20,633 nucleotides of DNA from Coptodactyla brooksi (GCA_033557675.1 JAWQRM010000659.1:1-20633); one strand, 5' to 3'. Positions 8,027 to 17,399 are shown, counted from the stretch's first letter. Numbers and translations: made by a program. The notes: a model not told the origin generated them from the letters alone.

Positions 8027-10470
8027 CTATTAAAACACAAAAAGAAGTTAACAATAATGGAAAATAATTTTATTAATGTAAAACAGAGACAAACTTTTTC
8101 AGTACCTTCTTCAACAAACTTTTATTTTAAAATAAAACACAAAGTAAAGCAAGCTCTTACCTCTATTAACCTCTGTTGATTGCAACCCTTTTTTATCAAA
8201 AAGATCTGGTTTTGATAAAGTCACAACCAATTTGCTTGAATGAATTTGTTCTTCGGTATTCTTTGCATTCTTTTCCATGACAACTTTATCTGGAGTTTTT
8301 ACACTAGCCTTACCATTGCTATCCCTTCTATCCGTTAGTTTGTAATTCTCTACATCTATCTTCGAGATTAAGGACTCAAACTTTTCTGCTATTTTATTAA
8401 TTTGCACGTCCATTTGTTCAAAACTTCGGAGGCCAGTTTTTTCAGTCTTTTCTTCATTTCCGAAAATAGACCCATTCCTAATTTCTGACAAAGCCAATTT
8501 TTGTTTATTAGCGTTAAAATCTGTTTCAGTGGAATCATCAGATTGCGAGTATTTATCATCTTCATAAGTTTCGGGTTCTTCCTTTATTCTAAACTTCTTT
8601 CCCAGCAAAGGTGTAGAATTACAAGAACAATTAGTTTGATGAAGCGAACAATCACTGAATCCGCTATCACTTCTATCGCTACACACTCTAGATCTAACGG
8701 CTTTCTTTTCTTGTTTGGATATATCGGGAGTTTCGGTTTTTTCCAACTTTGCTTGGATAATCTCTTCATTTTTTTGGCTAGATTGCTGGATTTGCTGATT
8801 AGCTTTCTGTTCCGTAGATTCTTTGGTTTTATCTCCTTCTTCATTTAGACTAGACATTCTTGAAACTGTTGTAATTGACGGCCTAGGGCTACTGGATGCT
8901 GAACTGGCTGCTGAATTTCTTCTACTAGCTGACAGTGTCGCCATTCTTCCTAAAGCGCGTATTGCATTGCCTGTTTTCTACTCAAAAAAAAATCAAGCAA
9001 AGACAGAAAAACAAACACAACAACATGCCAAAATTTATCATGCAGAAAAAACAAGAAGTTGTCACATTTAGTACTCACTTGCCACTTTCTTCTGATGATA
9101 AACTTCTTTAGTTTATCAGTCGAGATTACTACTGTTTCTTGATGGTTCTCAGGATCTAACCAGGTATGTTTCAGGCATTCTTCAGCCGATAGCCTATCCT
9201 CTTTTCTTTTGACTAAAAGCGCGCCGATCAAATCACGTGCGTTTTGGGAAACCGCATTGAATGCTTCATCTTCAAAGTCAAAATCCGCTCTGGTAATATT
9301 AACAAAAGTTTCTGCATCGTTGTCACCCATGAATGGCGATAATCCAGATAATCTAAAAAATGGACAACAATTTAAATATTTTGATGATTCCTAATATTAT
9401 TCTAGTTAACATACAGAACATAACAGATAACTCCTAAGGACCACATATCAGATTCTGTCCCTATTGGTTCATAATTTATGATTTCCGGAGGAATAAATTC
9501 TGGTGTGCCAAAAAGAACTCGAACTGGAGTGCCAGGAGTTATTTTTTGCGCCAGTCCAAAATCGATTATTTTTATTTCATGTGATGTTCTAGTGTGACAC
9601 ATGATATTTTCTGGTTTCAAGTCTAAATGAATAATGTTTTGTCTATGCATATAAGCAACGCCTTCGCAAATTTGTCTCATAAATAGGATGCAGTCTTTTT
9701 CTGTCAGGGTAAAATCATCAGCTACTACTCTTTCAAACAGCTCTCCACCGGAAATACTAAAAATAAAATGTACCATTATAGAATTCGGAGAAATAGATAT
9801 AAGCAACACACTATTCCATAATCATTATCATTTCTCTTGCATGTTCAAACGCAGCTGCTAACTGAAGTAACTTTGGATGCCTTAACGAATTCATTACATC
9901 TATTTCTTCTCTAACTTTATCTTTATCTTTGGAAGTACGACATTTAATGAACTTGGAAGCTAGCTTTTGATTGGTCGTTTTGTCCACGACTTTGTGAACC
10001 ACCCCAAATCTTCCTTTTCCCAATTCCTCGAAAACATCATAGCGAGCTTTGAAGACGTCTCCGGGTTCTATAGATACTAACCTTGGCTCAAACGAGGAAC
10101 ATTCATCTGAAGATTAAAAGAAAATAATCATTAAGGCATCGAATGATTATTTTCACTGTTCATAATTACTTACCATGTTCTTCTAATTGTAATATATCAG
10201 ATTCCTGCCCAGGCTGGCTGAAACCGTGGACATTTCTGGCTCTAACTCTGAAGACGTATCTTCCTCCGCGTTGCAGATTTTTGATGACGCAGCTGAGAGA
10301 GTGGCAGTCTTCAGTAGCAGTCGTCCAAACGTCGCTACCCACCAACGAATATTCAACAGCATAACCCAGAACTATTCGACCTCCGTCGTATGGTGAACTG
10401 CTCCAAGTTACCGTTGCTTGGTCTACATCGGTAATGATGCATGGCTTACCACTTGGTGGATCAGGAGGAC
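7584..10470 (-). CDS. Strn-Mlck: Stretchin-Mlck-type myosin light chain kinase, last six exons (partial)
   Basis: Exons on the minus strand are 10470-10174 (Fn3), 10106-9812, 9756-9415 and 9352-9079 (kinase), 8977-8161 and 8026-7584 (tail). Every intron has GT/AG borders, and phases 1, 2, 2, 0, 1 agree. The visible part encodes about 820 residues. Kinase landmarks are GKGRFGVV, the ATP-anchoring Lys in ASKFIKC, IIHLDLKPEN, IIDFGLAQK, FGTPEFIPPE and SDMWSLGVICY. The residues after the kinase, RRKWQ then KTGNAIRALGR, match the calmodulin-binding segment of smooth-muscle MLCK. The enzyme should phosphorylate myosin regulatory light chain at sarcomeres or the cytoskeleton under calcium/calmodulin control. 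The Fn3-kinase order is shared by MLCK, twitchin and Stretchin; the calmodulin segment favours MLCK/Stretchin. The 5' exons were not found in the window. Confidence 0.88.
8161..8977 (-). other. Calmodulin-segment and Ser/Lys-rich tail exon of the kinase gene
   Basis: The acceptor TTTGAGTAG precedes AAA at 8977; the donor is GTAAGA after 8161. The first residues KTGNAIRALGRMATLSA complete the calmodulin-binding helix. The rest is disordered-looking: SASRRNS, SSASSSPRPS, a long Gln/Lys/Glu stretch, and a compact conserved-looking block CSDRSDSGFSDCSLH followed by a Cys-containing NCSCNSTPLL. The acidic/basic middle may form a partly helical linker. The open frame antisense to it (8501-8848) is a shadow. 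Confidence 0.8.
9079..9756 (-). other. Kinase C-lobe exons
   Basis: Exon 9756-9415 starts at the hinge (Y-ISGGELFERV after the split Tyr codon) and holds the catalytic loop HLDLKPEN, the DFG motif and the PPE/APE-equivalent segment. Exon 9352-9079 begins LSGLSPFMGD and carries the late C-lobe RLSAEECLKHTW, ending at RRKWQ, where the autoinhibitory/calmodulin segment starts. HLD in place of HRD is usual for the MLCK/titin-kinase group. Confidence 0.87.
9812..10106 (-). other. Fn3-kinase linker and kinase N-lobe exon
   Basis: It starts after acceptor AATCTTCAG and ends GAATA before donor GTGTGT. It encodes an acidic linker (DECSSFEPRLVSIEPGD), YDVFEELGKGRFGVV, the ATP-binding Lys segment, the alphaC region REEIDVMNSLRHPKLLQL with the Glu expected to pair with that Lys, and the hinge MIMIME. 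Confidence 0.87.
10174..10470 (-). other. Fn3 domain exon, symmetric phase 1-1
   Basis: The 297-base exon encodes one fibronectin type III domain: PPDPPSGKPCI at the start, TVTWSSSPYDGG with the conserved Trp, LGYAVEYS with the conserved Tyr, and GGRYVFRVRARNVHGFSQPG with the Tyr and Arg of the F and G strands. One domain per exon with phase 1 on both sides is typical of modular muscle proteins and allows in-frame skipping. The acceptor AATTGAAAAG is weak in pyrimidines. Confidence 0.87.
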
Positions 10471-10789
10471 CTTTTCAATTAAAATAAGACAATTACTACA
10501 ACTTGACGCTACTATTACTGCCCTATTATTACTAACCCGATCATCACTGCCCCCCAAGTCAATTGAAAAAAAGACATTATTAAAAAATACACTTAAGCAT
10601 TGTTTACTAAATCTTAGTTAGCAGTAGTCATTTTAATGAGTAATTATCGCACGCGTTTACAACTAATCATAAGTTATACGGACACTACTTCAAAATGTGA
10701 TTGCAAAAGTTAATTGAAATTATTTAAGAAACCACATAAACAAATAAAACAGTTATTTATAACTCTATATTAATATTATGGACTAGATT
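10471..10789. other. Start of the region upstream of the Fn3 exon, no gene seen
   Basis: Probably intron of the kinase gene. The + strand frame at 10418-10621 straddles the Fn3 exon border and is antisense to it. No Ig or Fn3 domain was found here in any minus frame. Confidence 0.5.
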
Positions 10790-11140
10790 TTGTAAACCAT
10801 TAAGGGGTAACCTAGCTCGCATTTTCAAATTTTTTTCTTAAGTTATTGTGTCGTAGTGAGATGAGAATCCTGCAGTCCAATTAATCTCACAAACGTTCAA
10901 AGGGATTCAGGTTGGACGACCACGATGACTAGTTAACCACACTTACATCATTATTTGTGAAAAATTCTTTAGTTGTTCTAATGTTACAAGTTATTGCTTA
11001 GTTATTCAAAGTATTCGAAATATCAAAAACATCCCCACGTCATGACACTTCCAGTACTGTTTTGTGGTAGGTTGCAAGAATTTTTCATTATAAGCGTTGT
11101 CATTTAATTTCAACTTTTGGAGGACCCTGCATAAAATGTA
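10790..11140 (-). pseudogene. Tc1-like transposase relic
   Basis: Read from 11140 down, one frame gives RVLQKLKLNDNAYNEKFLQP, and after a frameshift GSVMTWGCF, which matches the GG(G)SVMVWGCF box of Tc1 transposases. Lower down comes SWSSNLNPFERL followed by stops and LDC, which corresponds to the SPDLNPIE-LWD-LDR region of the DD34E catalytic domain; the catalytic Asp position reads Asn. A further RHNNLRKKFENAS fits the helix after it. In-frame stops at two expected Trp positions and the frameshift show that the copy is dead. No terminal repeats were recognised. It probably lies in an intron of the kinase gene. Confidence 0.55.
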
Positions 11141-13500
11141 CATTATAGGGCACAATAACAATATTTTTAATTTGTTTTTAGAGCTTTTCGTCTTCAATCT
11201 GGATTGCTTTTAGACAGTCTGTATTTAACTCAACCGCATAAATTAATGAGTTAGTAACTCGTGTAACATTTATAGAGAATTCATTGTGTATCCGCAAACT
11301 ACCAGGTTTATAATATTTTTGTTTTGTTTTGGTGATGAATAATACTGATGATAATAATACTGATGAATAATATGATCAATCGTAATCGAATGCTTTTAGT
11401 TTATTTGTTTTAATTGATTATTTATGAACACAATCTTATTCGTCTCTTTAAAATTCTTCGTGAGTAATTGTTTTTGCTGAACAGGAATGTAGTTGCGTTC
11501 TTTTTCTTTCAGAGAAATATATTTGAGCAAGCTATAACTGATAATGATATATGCGTATCACCTTCCTTTAGTTGCACAACTCTCTGGACCATTTTAAACA
11601 AATTAAATTAAAAAAATGTATAAAGCACATTATTAAGCGGGAAGGCAAATGTACAGTTTAGGTAATATTGTGGAAGAGATTATCTTATCTATAAAAGTTT
11701 TATTATTTGAATAAATCATGTGCTATTTCATGTTGTAATCAAATATTTAGGTCAATATTTTTTAAATGTTAATATTTAAGCAGTAGGATAAAGCCGAATA
11801 TAGTATATATGCAATGACCGATGAAGCTTATCAGTATCAATAAATTATAGACAATAATTGTATCGAAAAATTTATCGGATAAATTCATTCAGGATTGAAA
11901 TTTAAAAGTAGCAATTGAAGAAATCAAAAAATCAACCAAATTATATGGTTCAGCAAGTGGAATTAAAATTCTTTACAATGCCGAAATATTCACGCTGCAT
12001 CAAGCAAGTAATTCTAAAAATACTTGGTTCCCTATCTGTACACAAACTTGAAAAATATAAAATTAACCAGGGTTACACATGGCCAAACTAAGTTCCTAAC
12101 ATAAACAGATGTTCTTCATTGAAAACAGATATTCAAATTATGAAAATTAATAATTTCCAACGTATTTTGTGTGTGCTATTTACTAATTTTGTGCTCATAG
12201 GTAATCGCTGCTATTACATACTTATTGAATAATATACTCTTTTTCAATATTATGAGGCAGTCTGGACTATTCCTGTAGTTGACGTGAATATATGTTTTTA
12301 TTATTGTACTTTATCATGAAGTTTAACAATGAAGCTACTCAATCCAAATGAATATTGGAATGCCCATTTGCGATATGTTCTACATAATATTATTTAAATA
12401 TCTCATATCAATATTATATTCGACAATTTTTTCTAAGTAGTAAAAACCTTAAATCTTTCTAATTAAGTCCCAGAGATCTACCAACTATCGTCATTATCCC
12501 AGTTAATTGATGTTTCCAATAAAAAGTTGAGCAATCAGTTGTGGCAAGTTAGTTCTTTACGCCTCTTCACTTTATGATAAAATTATACAGCCACACTGTC
12601 TTTTTCACAGTTACATGGCGTTTCTCACATTAGACAGAAAACTCTTCCCTATTGTATGAGCTCTATGCTTCCAGTTAACGGCATCTGACTTGTATCCTTG
12701 CAGCCGACGTATCTTGTTCATTATTTAGCATTAAAATACGATACGTACGTACATATATAATAAATCTAATAGAATTGGACAATTTTACACCATAAATTTT
12801 ATTGTAATGACCGCGGCCACGCAGAATGGTGAATAGTTACTTTATTCCTAGTTTTAAAATGGTACAGCTGTTGACAACATTTATAAATAAAAGTAAAACT
12901 ATTTCACTAGGCTACCATATGTTTTAAACCATTTCTTGTGGAGGGCGAAATTGTTTTGATTTGAGAATGATTCCTTTATATATATATATTTATTTCTTTT
13001 TATAGTTATAGTTTTCTCTGTTGCAAAAACTGAATAAAGATTAAAACATCACATTTCAATACATACAAATCGGAACGGTTGTGATTTAACCTTAAGAGGC
13101 AAACCATCAATAGACCATTCGTTTAGAATTGTCTATTAGAATGTGGTTTTGGATTAAAACAAAATTGTGACGAATTTCATTCGGGAATTAGGAGTTTTAC
13201 TAATTTCTTCTTCACTGCCATTCATTTATTCATTCTAAGCGCTACTTCATTCATATGGCCTATTCTCTTAAAGTATAGATAGTAAAGATTATTACATTAA
13301 ATCGAATAAAGAAGACTAAGAGTTGAAATGATATTTTAAGGATGTTCTTAATGGAAAGGCAAGTGGTCATTGGCACATTTGTAAATGGCTATTTACACTG
13401 ACCATAATTTATGAAATTGCTCATTAAGAGGAGACGTAACGGTTTCCGATCAATGGCACTACCTGTGTACATTTAATTAATAACGACACTAACGTGTTCT
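11141..13500. other. Long AT-rich stretch, no gene or element recognised
   Basis: No coding-like frame or element was identified on either strand by eye. Features are limited to an imperfect tandem AATACTGATGA/TAATAATACTGATGA near 11340-11375 and a TATATATATATA run near 12980. The stretch is likely intronic if the kinase gene continues to the right. Confidence 0.45.
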
Positions 13501-13739
13501 TGAACCGTGCTGGTGTCACGGGCCAATTTTCGTGTGCTTGCATCACCAATATGAATGGGCCTTGTTACAATTGACTTTTGCCGGATAAGCTCGAGAGATT
13601 CGGAGTCCGTTTTGGGCAGGAAGTAAATAACGCAACCGGTTTTTAATTTTTCATATTAGGATTTTTTAAAGTTTTTGTTTAACCCTTTACTGCGCAACTA
13701 AGTGTAGTAGTGTGTGTAGTAGATACATACATACGATTA

Positions 13740-13812
13740 ATTTAAATCACAGAACACGTAGCACCATCTATCTGTCTCATACGAGATTCGCATAACACTC
13801 CCCCCCCTCTAC
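13740..13812 (-). mobile_element. Possible polypurine tract / LTR border of a Copia-like element
   Basis: On the minus strand AGGGGGGGGAG (13808-13798) is followed directly by TGTTATGCGAATCTCG (13797-13782). A G-rich polypurine tract next to a TG-starting LTR is the usual 3' junction of LTR retrotransposons, and GGGGGAGTGTTA-type junctions are common in Copia elements (recalled knowledge). The other LTR end and any pol domain were not found, so this could also be a chance G-run. Confidence 0.3.
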
Positions 13813-14054
13813 CTCACGAGCTCGCTTAATCTACGGCGCGAGTCCTTAGTAAGACTTCTAATGTCATGGGAGTATGTACTCATGTCTGGTTGAAATCGTC
13901 TTACGTGCACTTGTTTTCTAAGTACTATCAATAAATGTTCATTCATCTCTTTTCGAACGTTTAAGTTCGACGGACAAACAAAAATTTCATTCTTACTCAA
14001 ATAAAAGGTCACTTTAAAATAAAATAATTCTAATATTTAAAAATAAAACTAAAT

Positions 14055-14440
14055 GAAAGATTCCTCCTAATTTAAAGATGCCTCCTATTTCGCTAAACAA
14101 AACCCTAACCTGTCGTAGAAATTTCTCCTAACTCTGAAGAGTATTTCTGGTGTAACAGTTTGATGAGCTTAAATAATGTTTATTATGATCTCATTCAAAT
14201 TTCAAGTGACGTTGGCGACAACCTGCCGCACAAATTATCGTTTCGAATACATTGACAATACGCAACGCGATGTAACTAGACGATTTTCGGAAGCAACTGC
14301 GAATAAATTTACAACTTCTACCAAAGAATTGCCGCTCAAATACCACCTGATAATTTGAACTCTCTCGGCGGTTGTAAAAACGGTTCAGATGTGCGTTCGT
14401 CAAAGCTGTTGAGTAAGTGCACGATTCGCTAATTGTCGTA
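14055..14440 (-). pseudogene. Deleted transposase relic, helix-turn-helix plus C-terminal tail
   Basis: One minus-strand frame holds ERVQIIRWYLSGNSLVEVV, then NLFAVASENRLVTSR, matching the form of the N-terminal HTH (DUF4817-type) of an insect transposase family. Lower down the same strand gives TVTPEILFRVRRNFYDRLGF followed, one frame over, by GGIFK, which resembles the C-terminal '.VT..(I/L)..RV..NF..R...C....GG.F' tail of the same family. The catalytic middle is missing, and two stops lie in the N-terminal part. The stretch 14200-14480 is clearly richer in CpG than its surroundings. The longer open frame at 14191-14472 is in a different phase and is not the coding one. Confidence 0.4.
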
Positions 14441-14519
14441 CGATCTCCGGGATCACCCGACTCGTCCGCCAATCAGACGATGATGCGATACCCCTATGTG
14501 ACAAGATGTATTTTCCTGC

Positions 14520-14569
14520 ACGGTATATATATATATATATATACCGTTATATATATATATATATATATT
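14520..14569. repeat. TA microsatellite, palindromic
   Basis: ACGG-(TA)n-CCGT forms a perfect palindrome (14520-14547), followed by a second TA run to about 14567. The mariner relic starts directly after it, so the microsatellite probably marks where the element's 5' end was lost or where TA target sequence expanded. Confidence 0.75.
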
Positions 14570-15446
14570 GTTAGAGTGTACTGAGACTTACGAATTGATG
14601 AAAAAAGTGTATGGTGTTAATTGTATGCCTATAGTTAGAGTTTATAAGTGGTTCAGTCGTTTTAAAAACGATCGTGAAGATTTAAATGATGATGAAAGAT
14701 GTGGTTGTTCAAAAAGTAGAAATCGTGCTGAATTGGCAGAAAAAAATTCGAAAAAAAATCATTGAATCTGTGAAACTGTTCGTTAAATTTTTACTCAAGA
14801 TTTGGGAAAAAGAAAAGTTCGTGCACGTTTTGTTCCACATGCTTCAAATGACAACGATCAAACTGCAAATACCTCATTAAAACTACTGAAAATGATCCAG
14901 ATTTTCTTGATTCGATCATAATTAGCGATGAAATATGGTGCGTTAAATATGATCCAGAAACTAAGCGTCTATCTGCAGAATGGAAGTCGAAAGGCGAGCG
15001 AAAACTAAACAAATTGCGTTTTCAGAAGTCAAGAATAATGACTTCTGAAAAATGACTTCTGAGGCAATGTTGATTACTTTTTATGATTCACAAGGGATTG
15101 TCCACAAGGAGTTTTGTCCACAAGGTAAAACTGATAATGAATAATATTAATTAACAGTTTTACATCGTTTGTGGTCAAGAAATATACGTGTTAGACCTCA
15201 ATATCCAGCAGGAGAACAGCTGTTTTTATTGCATGCTAATGCACCACCACATAAGACGTTAAAAGTTGGTGCATTTCTGACTAACAATAAGAAAAATATC
15301 TGTCATTGGCCATCCACCATATTCGTCCGATATACCACGGATCGTTTTAATATAAAGGATCGTTTTATGATGATATTTCAGCCATTCAAACAGCTGTGAC
15401 GCAGGTACTAAAGACCATTCCTAACGATGGAACCTATCTGGAATAA
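14566..15446 (+). pseudogene. 5'-truncated mariner-like transposase relic
   Basis: The first block VYKWFSRFKNDREDLNDDER fits the second helix-turn-helix of mariner transposase. Further blocks in shifted frames are IISDEIWC (first catalytic Asp), YDPETKRLSAEWKS, a QGIVHKEFCPQG strand, LLHANAPPHKT, HPPYSSDIP and, near the end, AIQTAVTQVLKTIP. The second catalytic position, Asp in the usual HDNAP box, is Ala in HANAP. A 14-bp tandem duplication (15037-15050 / 15051-15064) and other frameshifts break the frame, and roughly the first 40-50 residues are missing. No inverted terminal repeats were found. The copy is dead. Confidence 0.8.
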
Positions 15447-16070
15447 AAAATAACTTTTAAACATAATTCAATGTATATTTCTTGTGTATCTAAAAATTCT
15501 CGTTATTTAATTGTCATACTGTGTAGTGTATATATTTACCCAAGCATATAAGGACTATTATTATTGTATTACTTGAGCGAGAACGTTAAAAGACAAATAG
15601 CAACATATTTACTTACGCATATTCTATAACCTTCAAGAATAACCAAAAACAGTTTCGCGAGAGCTCTCGAGTTTCCACGTTGATGCTTACACAAAACGAC
15701 AAATACTGACTTACTCAACCACTTTTCAAGAGCCAATTTTACATGAGTGCACAGATTAAATACTGTACGACAGATGAAACTTGATACCTAGGTTATTCAA
15801 GTATAATATTACTTGATGAAATTTAACTTTACTTTAACATCACTAAATTTTAATTTATAAACGTTGGGTAAATAATTTTAGGTATTTGAAAAAATTGTAC
15901 GCGCATAGTTTGCGTACAATTTTTTTAGTGAAATTAACGTTACAGTTATTAGCAATGTTATTTATATTAATTTTTCTAACATCACATATTGTGTTGTGTT
16001 TTTGTTTTCATTTGTGAGATAATTTTGGATGTGATAAGATAATTGTTCTAATAATATTTTTTATCATTAT
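15447..16070. other. Non-coding stretch with one strong hairpin
   Basis: No gene was recognised. It contains an inverted repeat at 15889-15926 and otherwise AT-rich unassigned sequence. Confidence 0.45.
15889..15926. repeat. 14-bp inverted repeat (hairpin)
   Basis: AAAAAATTGTACGC (15889-15902) and GCGTACAATTTTTT (15912-15925) form a perfect stem with a 9-base loop. The T-run after the right arm recalls an intrinsic terminator by shape only; that mechanism is bacterial and does not apply here. Confidence 0.6.
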
Positions 16071-16071
16071 A

Positions 16072-16300
16072 CAGGGTGTTCATACAACAGCGGTATTACC
16101 TTTTTTGTTGTTTTCAATGGAAAAACCTGCACATTATACGATGTTGATGATGAGATTGACATTTCTAAGTTGTTCATGGCAGATGTGGATGCCTTTATTT
16201 AAAAGCATCGAATGTTCAAACAGAAAATGATAAACATTTGGACACTCTAACGTATTTCAAGCAGCAATTTAAAAGGCGAAATGTCAGACAGGGTAATTAG
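16072..16300 (+). repeat. Unclassified insect-type interspersed repeat fragment
   Basis: It begins ATACAGGGTGTTCATACA, a start commonly seen at ends of short insect repeats and similar to ATACAGGGTGTTTCATTT at 20574 and TACAGAGTGTCCCA at 252. The block after it, with TTTTCAATGGAAAAACC and a GATGAGATTGACATTTC part, has repeat-like character. No matching right end was found. Confidence 0.3.
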
Positions 16301-16929
16301 AACATTTAAAATTCTTTTCCTTTAAATATGCAGGTGCCTATACATAAAGCAAATAGCTTTTGAGACAATAACCCTTTAACGGAAAGCGTTTTAGTTTATA
16401 TAATTAATTTATTAGAAATTATATATTTAGCTAAACGGTTAAAACTGTTTATGTTAATTAGTATTGAACGTGAACGGTGATAATATGCATTTTCACATGT
16501 AGTATATTTTGGATTATCTATTATTATTCTTCTATTCTAGTTGCACTTATTAAAACATTAGTAATAAATTTATGATAAACCAGGGAAAAGAGTTTTAAAT
16601 ACATCTAGAATTGCTATTTGTGAAAATGACTTACACAAAACTTAGATCATAATTGCTTTAAAATAGGTGTTTAATTAGAAAATAAGAATTATTTTTAATA
16701 TAAATATTAAACAACCTTAACGTTGTAACGTTAAGGTGTAACGTTGTAGTCTAAAAAGTCAAGGTTGTTCTTTAGTATTGATTATCCCTGTAACAGTGCA
16801 ATATCTCATAAATGGTATGTCACATATGCTTGAATTATTTTTTTTGTAAAATCCAAATATAGAATATTATAATATTATAGAAAGACCACGCTTTTGCAGA
16901 AAAAATTTGCTGCTTTTCTCTCAATTTAC
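16301..16929. other. AT-rich stretch, no gene seen
   Basis: No coding-like frame is recognised. It contains the foldback at 16709-16769. Confidence 0.45.
16709..16769. repeat. Nested foldback
   Basis: An inner hairpin CCTTAACG-TTGTAA-CGTTAAGG (16714-16735) lies inside outer arms AACAACCTT (16709-16717) and AAGGTTGTT (16761-16769). A repeated GTAACGTT unit lies between. It looks like a small decayed foldback element. Confidence 0.5.
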
Positions 16930-17365
16930 CAGGGGTCTGTCCAATATTTTCAATAATGTATGCATGAAATTAGTTTTGGGTGCATTTGAAGCTTTAGAAA
17001 TTATCACATGCAGGAATAGGCTTATTAATCATAGAGGGCTAATTTCGTTCAGCACTCTGCATAGATTAATTGACTAGGTATAGGAGACTTAAGAAAATGT
17101 TGGACTAATGGGCAATTTGTACAGGGTCGAGACTAAGGTTTCTATCCTTAGACTAGAAATGGAGATATTAAGCGCTGTACGAGGAGAAACTATGTCAGCA
17201 AATGATGGAGATAGTAAAGTGGGGAAATGCTTGATTAGTCTGGTTGGTTATGCTAAAGCAATTAGGCGTCTCCTTTTTAGAATAAATAGCATGGTAAGTC
17301 AAATAGTATTTAGTCTTTCATCGCTCCTGATGATGCCAACTCATTTAACGAAACGTTAGTTTCGC
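16930..17365 (+). mobile_element. Penelope-like element 3' end, copy 3, with hammerhead
   Basis: A frame from about 16960 to TAG near 17073 reads GAFEALEIITCRNRLINHRG and ends STLHRLID. This fits the C-terminal tail of the GIY-YIG endonuclease of Penelope-like retroelements, where '(R)EALEI..h...LN.d.G..L...W..L' is the usual form. The stop is followed by about 250 bp of non-coding repeat shared with copy 2 and then the hammerhead. Order of endonuclease tail then hammerhead is as described for these elements. The RT and the rest of the GIY-YIG domain are missing. The open frame 17108-17359 lies in the non-coding part and is not a gene. Confidence 0.55.
17323..17365 (+). ncRNA. Hammerhead ribozyme motif, copy 3
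   Basis: CTGATGA (17327-17333) and GAAA (17350-17353) are both intact. The 5' stem I strand is GCTC (17323-17326), which complements the GAGC 3' strand of copy 1, but the 3' strand here (17362-17365) is TCGC. Stem II carries two C/A mismatches that look like transitions from the GCTA/TAGC of copy 2. The extra T after CTGATGA is present (17334). Stem III is disturbed. This copy is probably inactive. Confidence 0.55.
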
Positions 17366-17367
17366 TA

Positions 17368-17399
17368 ATTGCGACAAAGGTAAAACCTTTTGTCGCAAT
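17368..17399. repeat. Inverted repeat just after hammerhead copy 3
   Basis: ATTGCGACAAAGG and CCTTTTGTCGCAAT pair with one bulge around a short loop. Similarity to the other repeat copies stops close to this point, so it may be the end of a later insertion. Confidence 0.45.

Noticed and set aside
8501..9071. Plus-strand and alternative minus-strand frames over the kinase tail
   Set aside because: They are shadows of the exon 8161-8977: hydrophobic or Lys-rich composition caused by antisense or shifted reading of a biased coding sequence.
10143..10621. Two plus-strand frames over the Fn3 exon
   Set aside because: Antisense to a well-supported Fn3 domain with splice sites on the minus strand.
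11341..11375. CTGATGATAATAATACTGATGA as another hammerhead
   Set aside because: There is no GAAA box at the right distance and no stem II; it is an imperfect tandem repeat.
14191..14472. 93-codon minus-strand frame starting MADESGDPGD
   Set aside because: Transposase-like residues appear in a neighbouring frame with stops, so this open frame is a by-product of CpG-rich sequence.
15889..15926. Hairpin with T-run as a transcription terminator
   Set aside because: Intrinsic terminators are bacterial; the context is eukaryotic, so it is listed only as an inverted repeat.
16139..16163. GATGTTGATGATGAGATTGAC as a hammerhead half-core
   Set aside because: It lacks the CTGANGA form and a downstream GAAA with a stem between.
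17108..17359. Open frame of 83 codons in the copy 3 repeat
   Set aside because: It runs through the non-coding part shared with copy 2 and through the hammerhead itself; copy 2 does not keep the frame.
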